From: an uncultured Chryseobacterium sp.
GTDB lineage: Bacteria > Bacteroidota > Bacteroidia > Flavobacteriales > Weeksellaceae
Assembly (NCBI GenBank): GCA_913778085.1
Contig: CAJYXJ010000013.1
Location: 212,456-276,455, forward strand
Direction: 5' to 3'
DNA: 64,000 nt
The notes beneath the pieces are model-generated. The model ran no database searches. It was not told the origin of the DNA and saw only the letters and a program-made list of their open reading frames with translations. A program made the translations under genes and the position numbers. Shown piece by piece: positions 16,917-25,200 of the stretch (within the stretch, counting starts at the first letter, position 1; each line of letters opens with the position of its first letter).

Positions 16917-17294
16917 TTAACTCTTTTTTTCAATAACATACGCTTTCAAAGCCGCAATCTTTCCGTTTTCAAACCTCCATACGTCACAGTAATCGTAATG
17001 ATGACCGGTTCCGTTCTTATCTTTCAATGTAATTTCACCGGTTACGGCTAAAAAGTCGCCGCTTTCAACAGTCGTGTCGACACTGAATACCGGAGGTTCC
17101 CGATAGAATTCTTTCATATAGTTCTTAACTTCTTCCCTGCCGGAAAGGATCCGTTCGCCAATGAAAATCCACCGGGTATCCTCCGTACAGTAGGCTAAAA
17201 AATTTTCATAATCTCCTTTCTTTACAAATTCGTTGGCTTCATGCAACAGAGCTGTATGGCTAATTTCTGCCTGGTTTTTTGTTTGATTGTTCAT
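16917..17294 (-). CDS. SnoaL-like / NTF2-fold protein
   Basis: Protein of 125 residues when started at ATG 17294 (MNNQTKNQAE). The frame runs further upstream to 17333, but that part looks like promoter sequence. The fold signature is HEANEFVKKGDYENFLAYCTEDTRWIFIGE, GREEVKNYMKEF and YDYCDVWRFENGKIAALKAYVIEK, as in SnoaL/ketosteroid-isomerase-like proteins with a small-molecule pocket. It is divergent from an HxlR-type regulator with 93 bp between starts, which suggests control by that regulator. No specific reaction is supported. Confidence 0.78.
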   Translation of the reverse strand: MNNQTKNQAEISHTALLHEANEFVKKGDYENFLAYCTEDTRWIFIGERILSGREEVKNYMKEFYREPPVFSVDTTVESGDFLAVTGEITLKDKNGTGHHYDYCDVWRFENGKIAALKAYVIEKKS

Positions 17295-17387
17295 TTGTTT
17301 AACTTTTTTATAAAGCAAAAATAGCATGTTCACAGCGAATGACGTATATTGGAAGCGAATTGTAAGGTACTATCAAAAAAGGAAGTA

Positions 17388-17750
17388 ATGGGAAAAATCA
17401 AAGAGACATCCACCCATTTTGAAAATAAAAGAATACTGGCGGATGAATGTTCCGAAGTGTATGCGGCAGGAATCATCGGCGGACAATGGTCGCTGGTCAT
17501 CTGCTCATGGTTAACCAACGGTAAGATGAGGTTTGGGGAACTGAAAAAGGCCATCCCCAATATTACCGAACGTATGCTGACCATGCAGCTGCGAAAGCTT
17601 GAACAGCACAGGATCCTCACAAGAACGGTATATGCAGAAGTACCTCCGAGAGTGGAGTATGAATTAACCGAAATAGGATATGAACTCAAACCGATTATCT
17701 TGCAGATGGAACAATGGGGAGAACGGCATAAGAAGTTAGAGCCAAAATAG
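17388..17750 (+). CDS. HxlR family transcriptional regulator
   Basis: Winged-helix DNA-binding protein of 120 residues from ATG 17388; an upstream in-frame TTG at 17349 would give 133 but lies in the divergent promoter region. Family blocks: IIGGQWSLVICSWLTNGKMR, FGELKKAIPNITERMLTMQL, and the wing RTVYAEVPPRVEYELTEIG. HxlR proteins usually control a divergently placed gene in response to small electrophiles or oxidants, which fits the SnoaL-like neighbour. Confidence 0.87.
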   Translation: MGKIKETSTHFENKRILADECSEVYAAGIIGGQWSLVICSWLTNGKMRFGELKKAIPNITERMLTMQLRKLEQHRILTRTVYAEVPPRVEYELTEIGYELKPIILQMEQWGERHKKLEPK

Positions 17751-17898
17751 GAGAGGGTTTTGTATCTGATTGTTTTTTAGATTTAAATAAAACCGGAAAT
17801 CAAGCCACACACATCAGCAGAGACTTCCATCTATAATTTTCAGTTCCTTTTTTTGATTTCTGTGGACTTTGGTTTCACGATAAAATAATCATTTTAAC

Positions 17899-18242
17899 TA
17901 AGGTTGTGCACTTTAATAGATGGAAAAATCCTTTTCGACTTAGGAAATTGGAGCGTTAAGAAAATAAACCCTGAATCCGTTAAGAAATTCCCTCTGTCCG
18001 AAGCGCGAGATAAAATTCGAAACGGAGAACCAGTTATGAATTCGCGCAAGTTTGGGAATTTTAGGATTCAGGTTTTATTTTTAGCGGAAAGTTCCAAGTC
18101 TTGAATTTTTGTTTCTTTTGTTTCAAGACAAAAGAAATCAACGTCCGTCCTGTGCTCTGAAGCTCTTCTTTAGAGTACTCATTATCAGTATTAAAATGTA
18201 TTCCGTATATCGTTTTTCTAAGGTAAATGTTGGATTTCAACT
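17899..18242. repeat. Tandem duplication, copy 1 (decayed; carries a remnant of a DUF4197 gene end)
   Basis: Bases 17902-18155 match 18246-18499 almost base for base at an offset of 344. Beyond that, at reduced identity, copy 1 continues through what corresponds to the last codons of the DUF4197 gene: CTGTGC at 18150-18155 and GTATTCCG at 18198-18205 have counterparts inside the gene. Copy 1 is thus a broken extra 3' gene end plus the downstream palindrome. Confidence 0.75.
17935..18104. repeat. ~150-nt imperfect palindrome (MITE- or RNA-like), copy 1
   Basis: Two ~65-nt arms are imperfect inverted repeats: AAAATAAACCCTGAATCC pairs with GGATTCAGGTTTTATTTT (one mismatch), flanked by GACTTAGGAA against TTCCAAGTC, AAATTCCC against GGGAATTT, and GCGCGA against TCGCGC nearest the loop. 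Copy 2 lies at about 18279-18448. A second hairpin, TTTCTTTTGT with ACAAAAGAAA, follows at about 18114-18139. Confidence 0.65.
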
Positions 18243-18586
18243 AAAGGTTGTGCACTTTAATAGATGGGAGAATCCTTTTCGACTTAGGAAATTGGAGCGT
18301 TAAGAAAATAAACCCTGAATCCGTTAAGAAATTCCCTCTGTCCGAAGCGCGAGATAAAACTTGAAACGGAGAACCATTTATGAATTCGCGCAAGTTTGGG
18401 AATTTTAGGATTCAGGTTTTATTTTTAGCGGAAAGTTCCAGGTCTTGAATTTTTGTTTCTTTTGTTTCAAGACAAAAGAAATCAACGTCCGTCCTGTGCC
18501 CCGAAAACTTTCTTCAGAATGCTTGTCGTTCTCATGGCCGGCGTATTCCGGATGCCGCTTTCTTTTTCGGCAACCATTTTAAAGAC
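18243..18586. repeat. Tandem duplication, copy 2 (joined to the intact DUF4197 gene)
   Basis: Copy 2 spans the downstream palindromic element and the last ~100 bp of the intact DUF4197 gene, whose stop codon is at 18482-18484. Identity with copy 1 is near complete in the non-coding part and falls inside the coding part. Confidence 0.75.
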
Positions 18587-19282
18587 CCCGTTGATGGTTT
18601 CCGTGGTTACATACGCATTCAGGTCCGTTGTTACCGATTGTCCGGTAAAAGTATTGTATTTCGAGATCAGGTTAGACCATACTTTGTCGGCACCTACTTT
18701 CCCCAATGATGCTTTTACCTTGGGCTGAAAGGCGGCAAACAGCTGGCTCTGGGTTTTTCCCTGAAGATAATTGGTAGCTGCATGATCATTTCCCAGCAAG
18801 ATATTTTTGGCATCGGTAATGGTCATTGAAGTAATGGCACTGGTGAAAATCGGGGCGGCTTCCGTTACGGCATCTTCCGCAGCGCGGTTCAGCAACTTGA
18901 CCCCCTGATCAGCCAGGCTCCCCAAACCGACAGAACGTAAAGTGGCATCAATTTTCCTCAGTTTTTCAGGCATCAGGATTTTTACGGCTTCATTTCTGAA
19001 GAATCCGTCGGTGACCCCAAGCTTCTTCACGCCTTCATTAACACCGAGGCTTAAAGCTTCCTTCAGTCCCGATGAAATCTGCAGGGAGGTAAGGCTTCCC
19101 AGATTCACCGAAGTGTTGGAAGAACCTGAAGTTGACGGATAAGGGCTGGGAGTATTTGTTCTCGGTTGATTTATATCAATACCTGTTTTGTCCTTCACCA
19201 CCGTTTTAATGGCATCTAATATCTGTGCCTGTGAAGAAACCGAAAATAAAAGTCCGCCAATCAGTAATACTGTTTTTCTCAT
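18482..19282 (-). CDS. DUF4197 family secreted protein
   Basis: Protein of 266 residues with a signal peptide (MRKTVLLIGGLLFSVSSQAQ), a Ser/Thr/Pro-rich linker (TNTPSPYPSTSGSS) and a DUF4197 domain: LKEALSLGVNEGVKKLG, GFFRNEAVKILMPEKLRKID, LNRAAEDAVTEAAPIF, TITDAKNILLGNDHAATNYL and TINGVFKMVAEKE. The biochemical role of DUF4197 is unknown. A minus-strand TAATTTTG (19304-19297) is a good -7 element just upstream. The last codons (FGAQDGR, stop) lie within a tandemly duplicated segment whose other copy has decayed. Divergent from the hexosaminidase gene. Confidence 0.88.
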   Translation of the reverse strand: MRKTVLLIGGLLFSVSSQAQILDAIKTVVKDKTGIDINQPRTNTPSPYPSTSGSSNTSVNLGSLTSLQISSGLKEALSLGVNEGVKKLGVTDGFFRNEAVKILMPEKLRKIDATLRSVGLGSLADQGVKLLNRAAEDAVTEAAPIFTSAITSMTITDAKNILLGNDHAATNYLQGKTQSQLFAAFQPKVKASLGKVGADKVWSNLISKYNTFTGQSVTTDLNAYVTTETINGVFKMVAEKESGIRNTPAMRTTSILKKVFGAQDGR

Positions 19283-19296
19283 CGTCTATTTTTTTA

Positions 19297-19304
19297 CAAA
19301 ATTA
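19297..19304 (-). promoter_or_regulatory. -7 element for the DUF4197 gene
   Basis: TAATTTTG on the minus strand matches TAnnTTTG, 14 bp upstream of the ATG; no clear -33 TTG. Confidence 0.5.
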
Positions 19305-19386
19305 GATATTTTGAGGTTTAATAAGTTAAAGGACTCCATAAATTTTCAGAAAAGAAGTATATTCGCTTAAATCTTAAATCCATCAG

Positions 19387-21645
19387 ATGCAGCGTTTTTT
19401 ACTGGTATGTTCGGTATTGCTTTCAGGCTTATTCTTTGCCCAGAACAGATTAAATTTAATTCCTTATCCTCAGAATGTGGAATTGCTAAAAGGAGAATTT
19501 ATTATTCCCAAAAACTTTAAGCTCGATCAGAATCTTCCCGGGCCGGAAACCGAATATTTCAAAAAACAAACCCATGATCTGTTGACGTTCGGTACCGGAA
19601 AAAAGCAAACGGCTCATTTGGTAAACGTATTGTTTCCACCGCAGTCCCAAGGAAGATCACAGGAGAATGAACAATATGGCATCGAAATTTCCCCGCGACA
19701 GATTATCATTAGCTCCAATACGAAACAGGGATATTTTCTGGCCCTTCAGACCCTGACTCAGCTCCTGAGACAATATAAGGATTCGGGAAAAATTCCTGCA
19801 ATGAAGATTGAGGACGAACCGAAATTCGCATGGCGCGGAATGCACCTCGATGTCTGCCGCCATTTTTTTACGGTGGATGAGGTGAAGCAATACATCGATT
19901 ATCTCGCCATGTATAAAATGAATACCTTCCACTGGCATTTAACCGATGACCAGGGCTGGAGAATCGAAATCAAAAAATATCCGAAACTGACTCAGGTCGG
20001 TTCAAAAAGAAAAGAATCCATGATCGGGGCTTATGTGGATAATACCTTCGACGGAAAACCGTACGGACCGTATTTTTATACCCAGAATCAGATCAGGGAA
20101 GTTGTAAAATATGCAGCGGATAGGCACATTACCGTCGTTCCGGAAATCGAAATGCCTGGGCACGCATTAGCCGCCCTTTCTGCTTATCCCGAGCTGGCCT
20201 GTACAAAAGGCCCATTTGAACCGGCAACCAAATGGGGGGTGTTTGATGATGTGTTCTGCCCGAAAGAAGAAACCTTTACTTTTCTGGAAAATGTATTGAA
20301 TGAAGTGATGCAGCTTTTCCCTTCGCAGTACATTCACATCGGAGGTGATGAATGCCCGAAAACAAGATGGAAGGAATGTGCACACTGTCAGGAACTGATC
20401 AGGAAAAATAACCTGAAGGACGAACACGGACTTCAAAGCTACTTTATCCATAGAATTGAGAAATACGTCAATTCAAAGGGCAGAAAAATCATCGGCTGGG
20501 ACGAAATCCTGGAAGGCGGGCTGGCCCCGAATGCAGCCGTTATGAGCTGGACCGGGATTAAAGGAGGTGTGGAAGCTGCCAAATCCGGGCATTTTGCGGT
20601 GATGACACCGGGAGCCTATTGCTATTTCGACCATTACCAGGGTGATCCTGCGACGGAACCCAATGCTTTCGGAGGATTTACTCCGTTGGATAAAGTCTAT
20701 TCCTATCAGCCGGTTCCGGAAGAGTTGAATGCAGAGCAGTCAAAATACATTTTAGGTGTTCAGGCCAATCTCTGGACGGAATATATTCTGGATTTCAAAC
20801 AGGTGCAATATATGATTTTCCCGAGATTGCTTGCCCTTTCCGAAGTGGCCTGGGGAACCTCAGACCCTAAGAATTACAAGGAATTCGAAGGCCGGGTGAT
20901 TAATGAGTTCAAAACGCTGGATAAAATGGGGGTGAACTATGCAAAAAGCATTTACAACGTCAACGGGAAGGTAATTCCTGCCAATAATGGGGTTTCATAC
21001 GAACTTTCCACCTCACAGAACACGTCAGGAATCAGATACACAACCGGTGGCACGGAACCCAAGGCAAACTCACCGACCTACAGCAACCCGGTTCCTGTTT
21101 TAAAATCCATGACCATCAAATCCGGCTATTTTGAGAACGGACAGCTGAAAAGCGCGGTTTCTTCGCAGGATTTTACGGTTTCCAAAACCACCGGTAAAAA
21201 AATTACTTTGGAAGAACAGCCCAGTGAAAACTATTCGTTCGGAGGGGCTTTCACCTTGGTCGACGGGATCATCGGAAACCAGCGGCAGCTGGGAAAAACC
21301 TGGCTGGGCTTCCAGGGAAATGATGTGGTGGCTACCATCGATTTTGGGCAGGCAACACCGTTTTCAGAAGTGTATTTCAATACGCTGGACAACAAAGGAA
21401 GCTGGATCCATTTCGCCAAATCCGCCCAGGTTTTTGTTTCAGATAACGGGACCGATTTCAGAATGATCAGAGAAACCGGAAAGGAGGAAATTATTGCTGT
21501 CAAAGGAAAAATCAGGTTGCAGGTCGGAAACCAGAAAGCGAAATATTTAAAAATTAAAATAGAAAATGCAGGAATCATTCCTGCCGGAAATCCGGGTGCC
21601 GACTCCAAAGCCTGGTTGTTTGTAGACGAAATCGGAGCAAACTGA
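19387..21645 (+). CDS. Beta-N-acetylhexosaminidase, glycoside hydrolase family 20
   Basis: Exo-enzyme of 752 residues removing terminal GlcNAc or GalNAc from glycans or chitin oligomers. A signal peptide (MQRFLLVCSVLLSGLFFAQ) is followed by the GH20 N-terminal domain (LNLIPYPQNVELLKGEF) and the catalytic barrel: FAWRGMHLDVCRHFFTVDEV, NTFHWHLTDDQGWRIEIKKY, and the catalytic D-E pair in HIGGDECPKTRW (about D321-E322). A chitobiase-type C-terminal segment and a discoidin-like carbohydrate-binding domain (YSFGGAFTLVDGI to AKYLKIKIENAG) follow. It precedes a Crp/Fnr gene by 22 bp. With the glycosylasparaginase and beta-mannosidase nearby it suggests N-glycan breakdown. Confidence 0.93.
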   Translation: MQRFLLVCSVLLSGLFFAQNRLNLIPYPQNVELLKGEFIIPKNFKLDQNLPGPETEYFKKQTHDLLTFGTGKKQTAHLVNVLFPPQSQGRSQENEQYGIEISPRQIIISSNTKQGYFLALQTLTQLLRQYKDSGKIPAMKIEDEPKFAWRGMHLDVCRHFFTVDEVKQYIDYLAMYKMNTFHWHLTDDQGWRIEIKKYPKLTQVGSKRKESMIGAYVDNTFDGKPYGPYFYTQNQIREVVKYAADRHITVVPEIEMPGHALAALSAYPELACTKGPFEPATKWGVFDDVFCPKEETFTFLENVLNEVMQLFPSQYIHIGGDECPKTRWKECAHCQELIRKNNLKDEHGLQSYFIHRIEKYVNSKGRKIIGWDEILEGGLAPNAAVMSWTGIKGGVEAAKSGHFAVMTPGAYCYFDHYQGDPATEPNAFGGFTPLDKVYSYQPVPEELNAEQSKYILGVQANLWTEYILDFKQVQYMIFPRLLALSEVAWGTSDPKNYKEFEGRVINEFKTLDKMGVNYAKSIYNVNGKVIPANNGVSYELSTSQNTSGIRYTTGGTEPKANSPTYSNPVPVLKSMTIKSGYFENGQLKSAVSSQDFTVSKTTGKKITLEEQPSENYSFGGAFTLVDGIIGNQRQLGKTWLGFQGNDVVATIDFGQATPFSEVYFNTLDNKGSWIHFAKSAQVFVSDNGTDFRMIRETGKEEIIAVKGKIRLQVGNQKAKYLKIKIENAGIIPAGNPGADSKAWLFVDEIGAN

Positions 21646-21667
21646 AAGTAATAAGATGAGATAAAGT

Positions 21668-22291
21668 ATGGATGATTCGGTTCTTTCTTCAGAGTTCGCT
21701 TCTTCACCGGGATTAGTGAAAAGACTCCGCGAAAACGGAATGGTAAAAACATATCGGGAGGGGAACGTTATTCTTGATGAAAATTCATCCATCCGCTCGA
21801 TTCCGATTGTGATGAAGGGAATGATGAAAGTAATCCGCACCGAGGAAGACGGCCGGGAAATCCTGCTTTATTACATCAGGGCGGGCGAAAGCTGCATCAT
21901 GTCTTTTCTCGGTGGGATGCACAATGAAAAAAGCATCGTAAAAGCCGAAGTGGAGGAGGATACGGAAATCCTGTTCCTCCCGGTTGATAAAGTTTCCTTG
22001 TTTATTAAAGAGTATCCGGAATGGCTGGATTATATTTTCAGGCTGTACCATAAGCGTTTTGAAGAGCTTTTAGATATTGTCAATGCCATCGCTTTCAAAA
22101 AGGTGGATGAAAGGCTGCTGAATCTTTTAATGAAGAAATCTGAAATCCTGGAGACGAAAACTTTAATTATTACCCATGAGCAGCTGGCCAATGAACTCGG
22201 AACTGCCCGGGTAGTCGTCTCCCGTCTCTTGAAACAGCTTGAAGATTCAGGAAAGCTCCGGCTGGGACGGAATAAAATCACTTTATTATAA
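21668..22291 (+). CDS. Crp/Fnr family transcriptional regulator of the sulfur module
   Basis: Regulator of 207 residues: an N-terminal cyclic-nucleotide-binding-like domain (VILDENSSIRSIPIVMKGMM, EDGREILLYYIRAGESCIMS) and a C-terminal helix-turn-helix (ITHEQLANELGTARVVVSRL). A Cys in GESCIMS is the obvious candidate redox or persulfide-sensing residue, but only one Cys is present. No ferredoxin-type Cys cluster, so not an oxygen-sensing FNR. The next two genes carry an identical 18-bp site at a class II activator position, which makes this protein their likely activator. It starts 22 bp after the hexosaminidase gene, perhaps by co-transcription. Confidence 0.88.
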   Translation: MDDSVLSSEFASSPGLVKRLRENGMVKTYREGNVILDENSSIRSIPIVMKGMMKVIRTEEDGREILLYYIRAGESCIMSFLGGMHNEKSIVKAEVEEDTEILFLPVDKVSLFIKEYPEWLDYIFRLYHKRFEELLDIVNAIAFKKVDERLLNLLMKKSEILETKTLIITHEQLANELGTARVVVSRLLKQLEDSGKLRLGRNKITLL

Positions 22292-22303
22292 ATTCCTGCC
22301 TTA

Positions 22304-22348
22304 TGTAACAAAAGTAGCGGTACAGCTCTTTCCCTTTCTGCAATTTTG
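22304..22348 (+). promoter_or_regulatory. Crp/Fnr-type operator and promoter of the TauE gene
   Basis: TGTAACAAAAGTAGCGGT (22304-22321), an imperfect TGTAAC-N4-GTTACA dyad, stands 41 bp from the TTTG of a -7-like CAATTTTG (22341-22348). No -33 TTG is present. The same 18 bases with the same spacing precede the next gene. Confidence 0.7.
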
Positions 22349-22368
22349 CAATGTAAAATTTCAGAAAA

Positions 22369-23163
22369 ATGGAAATGTCCGGATATATCGCATCGGTTTT
22401 AATAGGGATTTCATTAGGCTTAATCGGCGGCGGCGGAAGCATTCTTACCGTTCCTGTTCTGGTCTATCTTTTCGGGTTAAATGCACTTGCCGCAACGGAA
22501 TATTCACTTTTCATCGTCGGGATCAGCAGTCTTGCCGGTTCCGTTTCCTACCTGAAAAAAGGGTGGGCGAATCTCAGAACAGCTTTTGTTTTCGGGATTC
22601 CGTCTGTTATTTCGATTTTTATTACCCGGAATTATATTTTGCCACAGATCCCTAATGAGGTATTTTTCGCAGGCAATTTAACAGTGACAAAAGATATTCT
22701 ATTGCTGTCAATCTTTGCCGCGCTGATGATCCTGGCTTCCTGGAAAATGATCCGGAAAGCGAAAGAAGATCCGGCTGAAACCGGCAATGATCAGAAATTC
22801 GATACGATGATGATCGCCGGGCAAGGTCTGATGGTAGGAATTCTGACAGGCCTGGTAGGAGCGGGCGGCGGATTTATGATCATTCCCGCGCTCGTCAATC
22901 TCCTTAAAACCCCGATGAAAGTGGCCATCGGAACTTCGCTCATCATTATTTCCTTCAATTCGCTTATCGGTTTTTTCTCTACGATGCATCACGCAGCCAT
23001 GGACTGGAAATTATTGTCCACCATTTCATCAATTGCCGTCTTTGGAATCATCATCGGATCACAATTATCCAAAAGCATCGACGGGAAGAAACTGAAGCCA
23101 GCTTTCGGGTGGTTCACACTGGTGATGGGCATTTACATCATCGTACGCGAATTGATCTTCTGA
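22369..23163 (+). CDS. TauE/SafE family sulfite or sulfur-anion exporter
   Basis: Membrane protein of 264 residues with about eight hydrophobic helices in two halves. The family's glycine-rich signatures appear twice: SLGLIGGGGSILTVPVLVYL near the start and GILTGLVGAGGGFMIIPALV in the second half. Members export sulfite, sulfoacetate or other sulfur anions. Placed between a Crp/Fnr gene and a CstB-like persulfide dioxygenase gene, it most likely removes sulfite or thiosulfate produced by that enzyme; this role is inferred from context. Confidence 0.88.
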   Translation: MEMSGYIASVLIGISLGLIGGGGSILTVPVLVYLFGLNALAATEYSLFIVGISSLAGSVSYLKKGWANLRTAFVFGIPSVISIFITRNYILPQIPNEVFFAGNLTVTKDILLLSIFAALMILASWKMIRKAKEDPAETGNDQKFDTMMIAGQGLMVGILTGLVGAGGGFMIIPALVNLLKTPMKVAIGTSLIIISFNSLIGFFSTMHHAAMDWKLLSTISSIAVFGIIIGSQLSKSIDGKKLKPAFGWFTLVMGIYIIVRELIF

Positions 23164-23192
23164 AATGGAAATACGTGCTCCAAAAGATCTTC

Positions 23193-23237
23193 TGTAACAA
23201 AAGTAGCGGTGTGGAACATTTCAAATCCGGAAATTTG
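23193..23237 (+). promoter_or_regulatory. Crp/Fnr-type operator and promoter of the CstB-like gene
   Basis: The identical 18-mer TGTAACAAAAGTAGCGGT at 23193-23210, again 41 bp from the TTTG of GAAATTTG (23230-23237). The repeated site and spacing imply a common activator. Confidence 0.7.
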
Positions 23238-23277
23238 GATCAGATAAAAGAATAATTAACATTTAAAAATCATAAAA

Positions 23278-24663
23278 ATGAAAATAGAACAGATTTATAC
23301 GGGATGTCTCGCCCAAGGAGCCTATTACATCGTATCGAATGGGGAAGCAGCCATTATCGACCCTTTACGGGAAACTCGGCCGTATCTTGAACGGCTGCAG
23401 AAAGACAATATTACGCTAAAGTATATTTTTGAAACGCACTTCCATGCCGACTTTGTAAGCGGACATCTTGATTTAAACAAAAAAACGGAAGCTCCGATTG
23501 TTTACGGGCCAACCGCAAACCCGGAGTTTGAAGCTATTATTGCAGAAGACGGTCAGGTTTTCGAAATAGGGAATATTAAATTAAAAGTACTTCACACGCC
23601 CGGCCACACCATGGAAAGTTCATGTTTTCTACTGATCGATAAAAATGAAAAGGAAACGGCGCTCTTCAGTGGGGATACTTTGTTTTTAGGCGATGTCGGA
23701 CGTCCGGATCTTGCTCAGAAGGCAACGGATATGACGCAGGAAGAACTGGCAGGTTTACTTTATGATAGTTTATACCATAAAATTTTATCTTTGGATGACG
23801 ATATTACTGTTTATCCGGCGCACGGAGCCGGTTCAGCCTGCGGAAAAAATATGCAGAAAGAAACAGCGGATTCATTGGGGAATCAGAAAAAAACCAATTA
23901 TGCGCTCAATCAGAAAAACAAAGAAAGTTTCATCAGAGCGGTTACAGACGGGCTCCTGCCTCCTCCGGCTTACTTCGGGATGAATGTGGCTATGAATAAA
24001 AAAGGGTACAGCAGTTTCGATGAGGTACTGTCAAACGGTTTACAGGCACTTTCCCCGGAAGAATTTGAAGCAGCGGCAGAACATTCGGGAGCGCTGATCC
24101 TTGATGTGAGAAGCAACGGAGATTTTGCCAAAGGTTTTATCCCGCAATCCGTCAACATTGGTCTGGACGGTGATTTTGCCCCTTGGGTAGGAGCTTTGAT
24201 CGTTAACGTACAACAGCCGATTCTTTTGGTTACCGATGAGGGCGATGAGGAAGAAACAGTTACCAGGCTGAGCAGGGTAGGGTTCGATCATGTTCTCGGA
24301 TTTCTAAAAGGTGGTTTCGAGGCTTGGAAGAACAGTGGAAAAGAAACCGACTCGGTAGACAGGATTTCAGCACAGCAGTTTAAAGAAAAAATCAAAAATA
24401 AAGAAGTAAAGGTCATCGATGTCAGAAAGGAAAGCGAATATAATGCTCAACATCTAAACAGAGCCGATAATCGGCCTTTGGCCTATCTCAATGAATGGAT
24501 CCGCACCATTGATCCGGCGGAACATTTTTATCTGTATTGTGCGGGAGGCTACAGGAGCATGATGGCGGCAAGTATCCTTCAGGCAAGAGGCTACAGGAAT
24601 TTCACAGAAATTGAAGGCGGTTTCAGTGCCATTGTCCGGACTGATGTTCCGGTAAGTAATTAG
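23278..24663 (+). CDS. Persulfide dioxygenase-rhodanese fusion (CstB-like)
   Basis: A 461-residue protein with three parts. The N-terminal metallo-beta-lactamase domain has THFHADFVSGH (H54, H56, D58), HTPGHTMESS and FSGDTLFLGDVGRPDL, as in persulfide dioxygenases of the ETHE1 type. The first rhodanese domain (about 265-352) has lost its Cys: the active loop reads VTDEGDEEE, so it is a pseudo-rhodanese. The second keeps an active loop, YCAGGYRS (C421). This MBL, pseudo-rhodanese, rhodanese order is that of CstB, which oxidises persulfides or polysulfide to thiosulfate or sulfite. It is the enzymatic core of the sulfur module here. Confidence 0.9.
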   Translation: MKIEQIYTGCLAQGAYYIVSNGEAAIIDPLRETRPYLERLQKDNITLKYIFETHFHADFVSGHLDLNKKTEAPIVYGPTANPEFEAIIAEDGQVFEIGNIKLKVLHTPGHTMESSCFLLIDKNEKETALFSGDTLFLGDVGRPDLAQKATDMTQEELAGLLYDSLYHKILSLDDDITVYPAHGAGSACGKNMQKETADSLGNQKKTNYALNQKNKESFIRAVTDGLLPPPAYFGMNVAMNKKGYSSFDEVLSNGLQALSPEEFEAAAEHSGALILDVRSNGDFAKGFIPQSVNIGLDGDFAPWVGALIVNVQQPILLVTDEGDEEETVTRLSRVGFDHVLGFLKGGFEAWKNSGKETDSVDRISAQQFKEKIKNKEVKVIDVRKESEYNAQHLNRADNRPLAYLNEWIRTIDPAEHFYLYCAGGYRSMMAASILQARGYRNFTEIEGGFSAIVRTDVPVSN

Positions 24664-24726
24664 GTCTGCCGAAGTAACAGAAACAATAACTAAATTTAAT
24701 GAACCCGAAGAAGAATCCAAATTAAT

Positions 24727-24770
24727 AGGTTGGAGATGGAAGCTGGATGCAGGAAGTTTCTTTTGTTAGA
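24727..24770 (+). repeat. Dispersed GGCTGGAAG-family repeat
   Basis: AGGTTGGAGATGGAAGCTGG, then ATGCAGGAAGTTTCTTTTGT; the same layout as the copies at 16418 and 52113. Confidence 0.65.
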
Positions 24771-24919
24771 AATATAATCCAAGGTCCTGATAACCACACG
24801 GAACCTTTTATAGTTCTATTAAAGAGAATTCTATTTAAAATCCTAACTTAATAGTCTTCGGTTTATTTTAAGCTGAATAAATAGTTGAATACAAGTTAAA
24901 CACGTTCAGATTTATTCTG

Positions 24920-24970
24920 ACTTAAAGTTCCGAAGGGACGGCTTTTTACAGGATAAGATAAAATCCTATC
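24920..24970 (+). repeat. Double-hairpin repeat, copy 2
   Basis: AAAGTTCCGAAGGGACGGCT, then GGATAAGATAAAATCCTATC; the same pair of hairpins as at 16574-16622, about 80% identical by eye. Confidence 0.65.
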
Positions 24971-25200
24971 ACTTAAACAACAGGTCGGATAACAGATGTT
25001 CCTTTTGTAAAAAATACAATTCAAGGCCTTGACGATCAGACAGAATTTTATCATTCAGGCAAATAGAATTCTATTAAAATCCTGACTGAATTAACCTTAA
25101 TCTTAACCTTAATTTTATTCTTAAATTAATTAAAAATCTAAATACAAGTTGAATACGCTCGAATTCACATTAAATTTAAACAATCTAAAAATATAAACCC

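Larger units (their letters stand above)
17751..18481. other. Intergenic region of 731 bp made largely of a tandem duplication
   Basis: Apart from about 140 bp next to the HxlR gene, this region is a duplicated unit described separately. Short frames inside it (17904-18104 and 18109-18303, plus strand) are by-products of the repeat and look non-coding. Confidence 0.7.
24664..25200. other. Intergenic repeat-rich region of 537 bp without a gene
   Basis: No coding frame. It holds a GGCTGGAAG-family copy (24727-24770), the double-hairpin element (24920-24970) and AT-rich blocks with ATTCTATTAAAATCCTGACT, also seen around 16660 and 52200. It separates the CstB-like gene from the two YeeE/YedE genes, and no copy of the 18-bp operator lies within it. 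Confidence 0.7.

Noticed and set aside
17904-18303. Two short plus-strand frames inside the tandem duplication
   Set aside because: They follow the palindromic repeat, which is duplicated; composition and lack of similarity indicate non-coding sequence.
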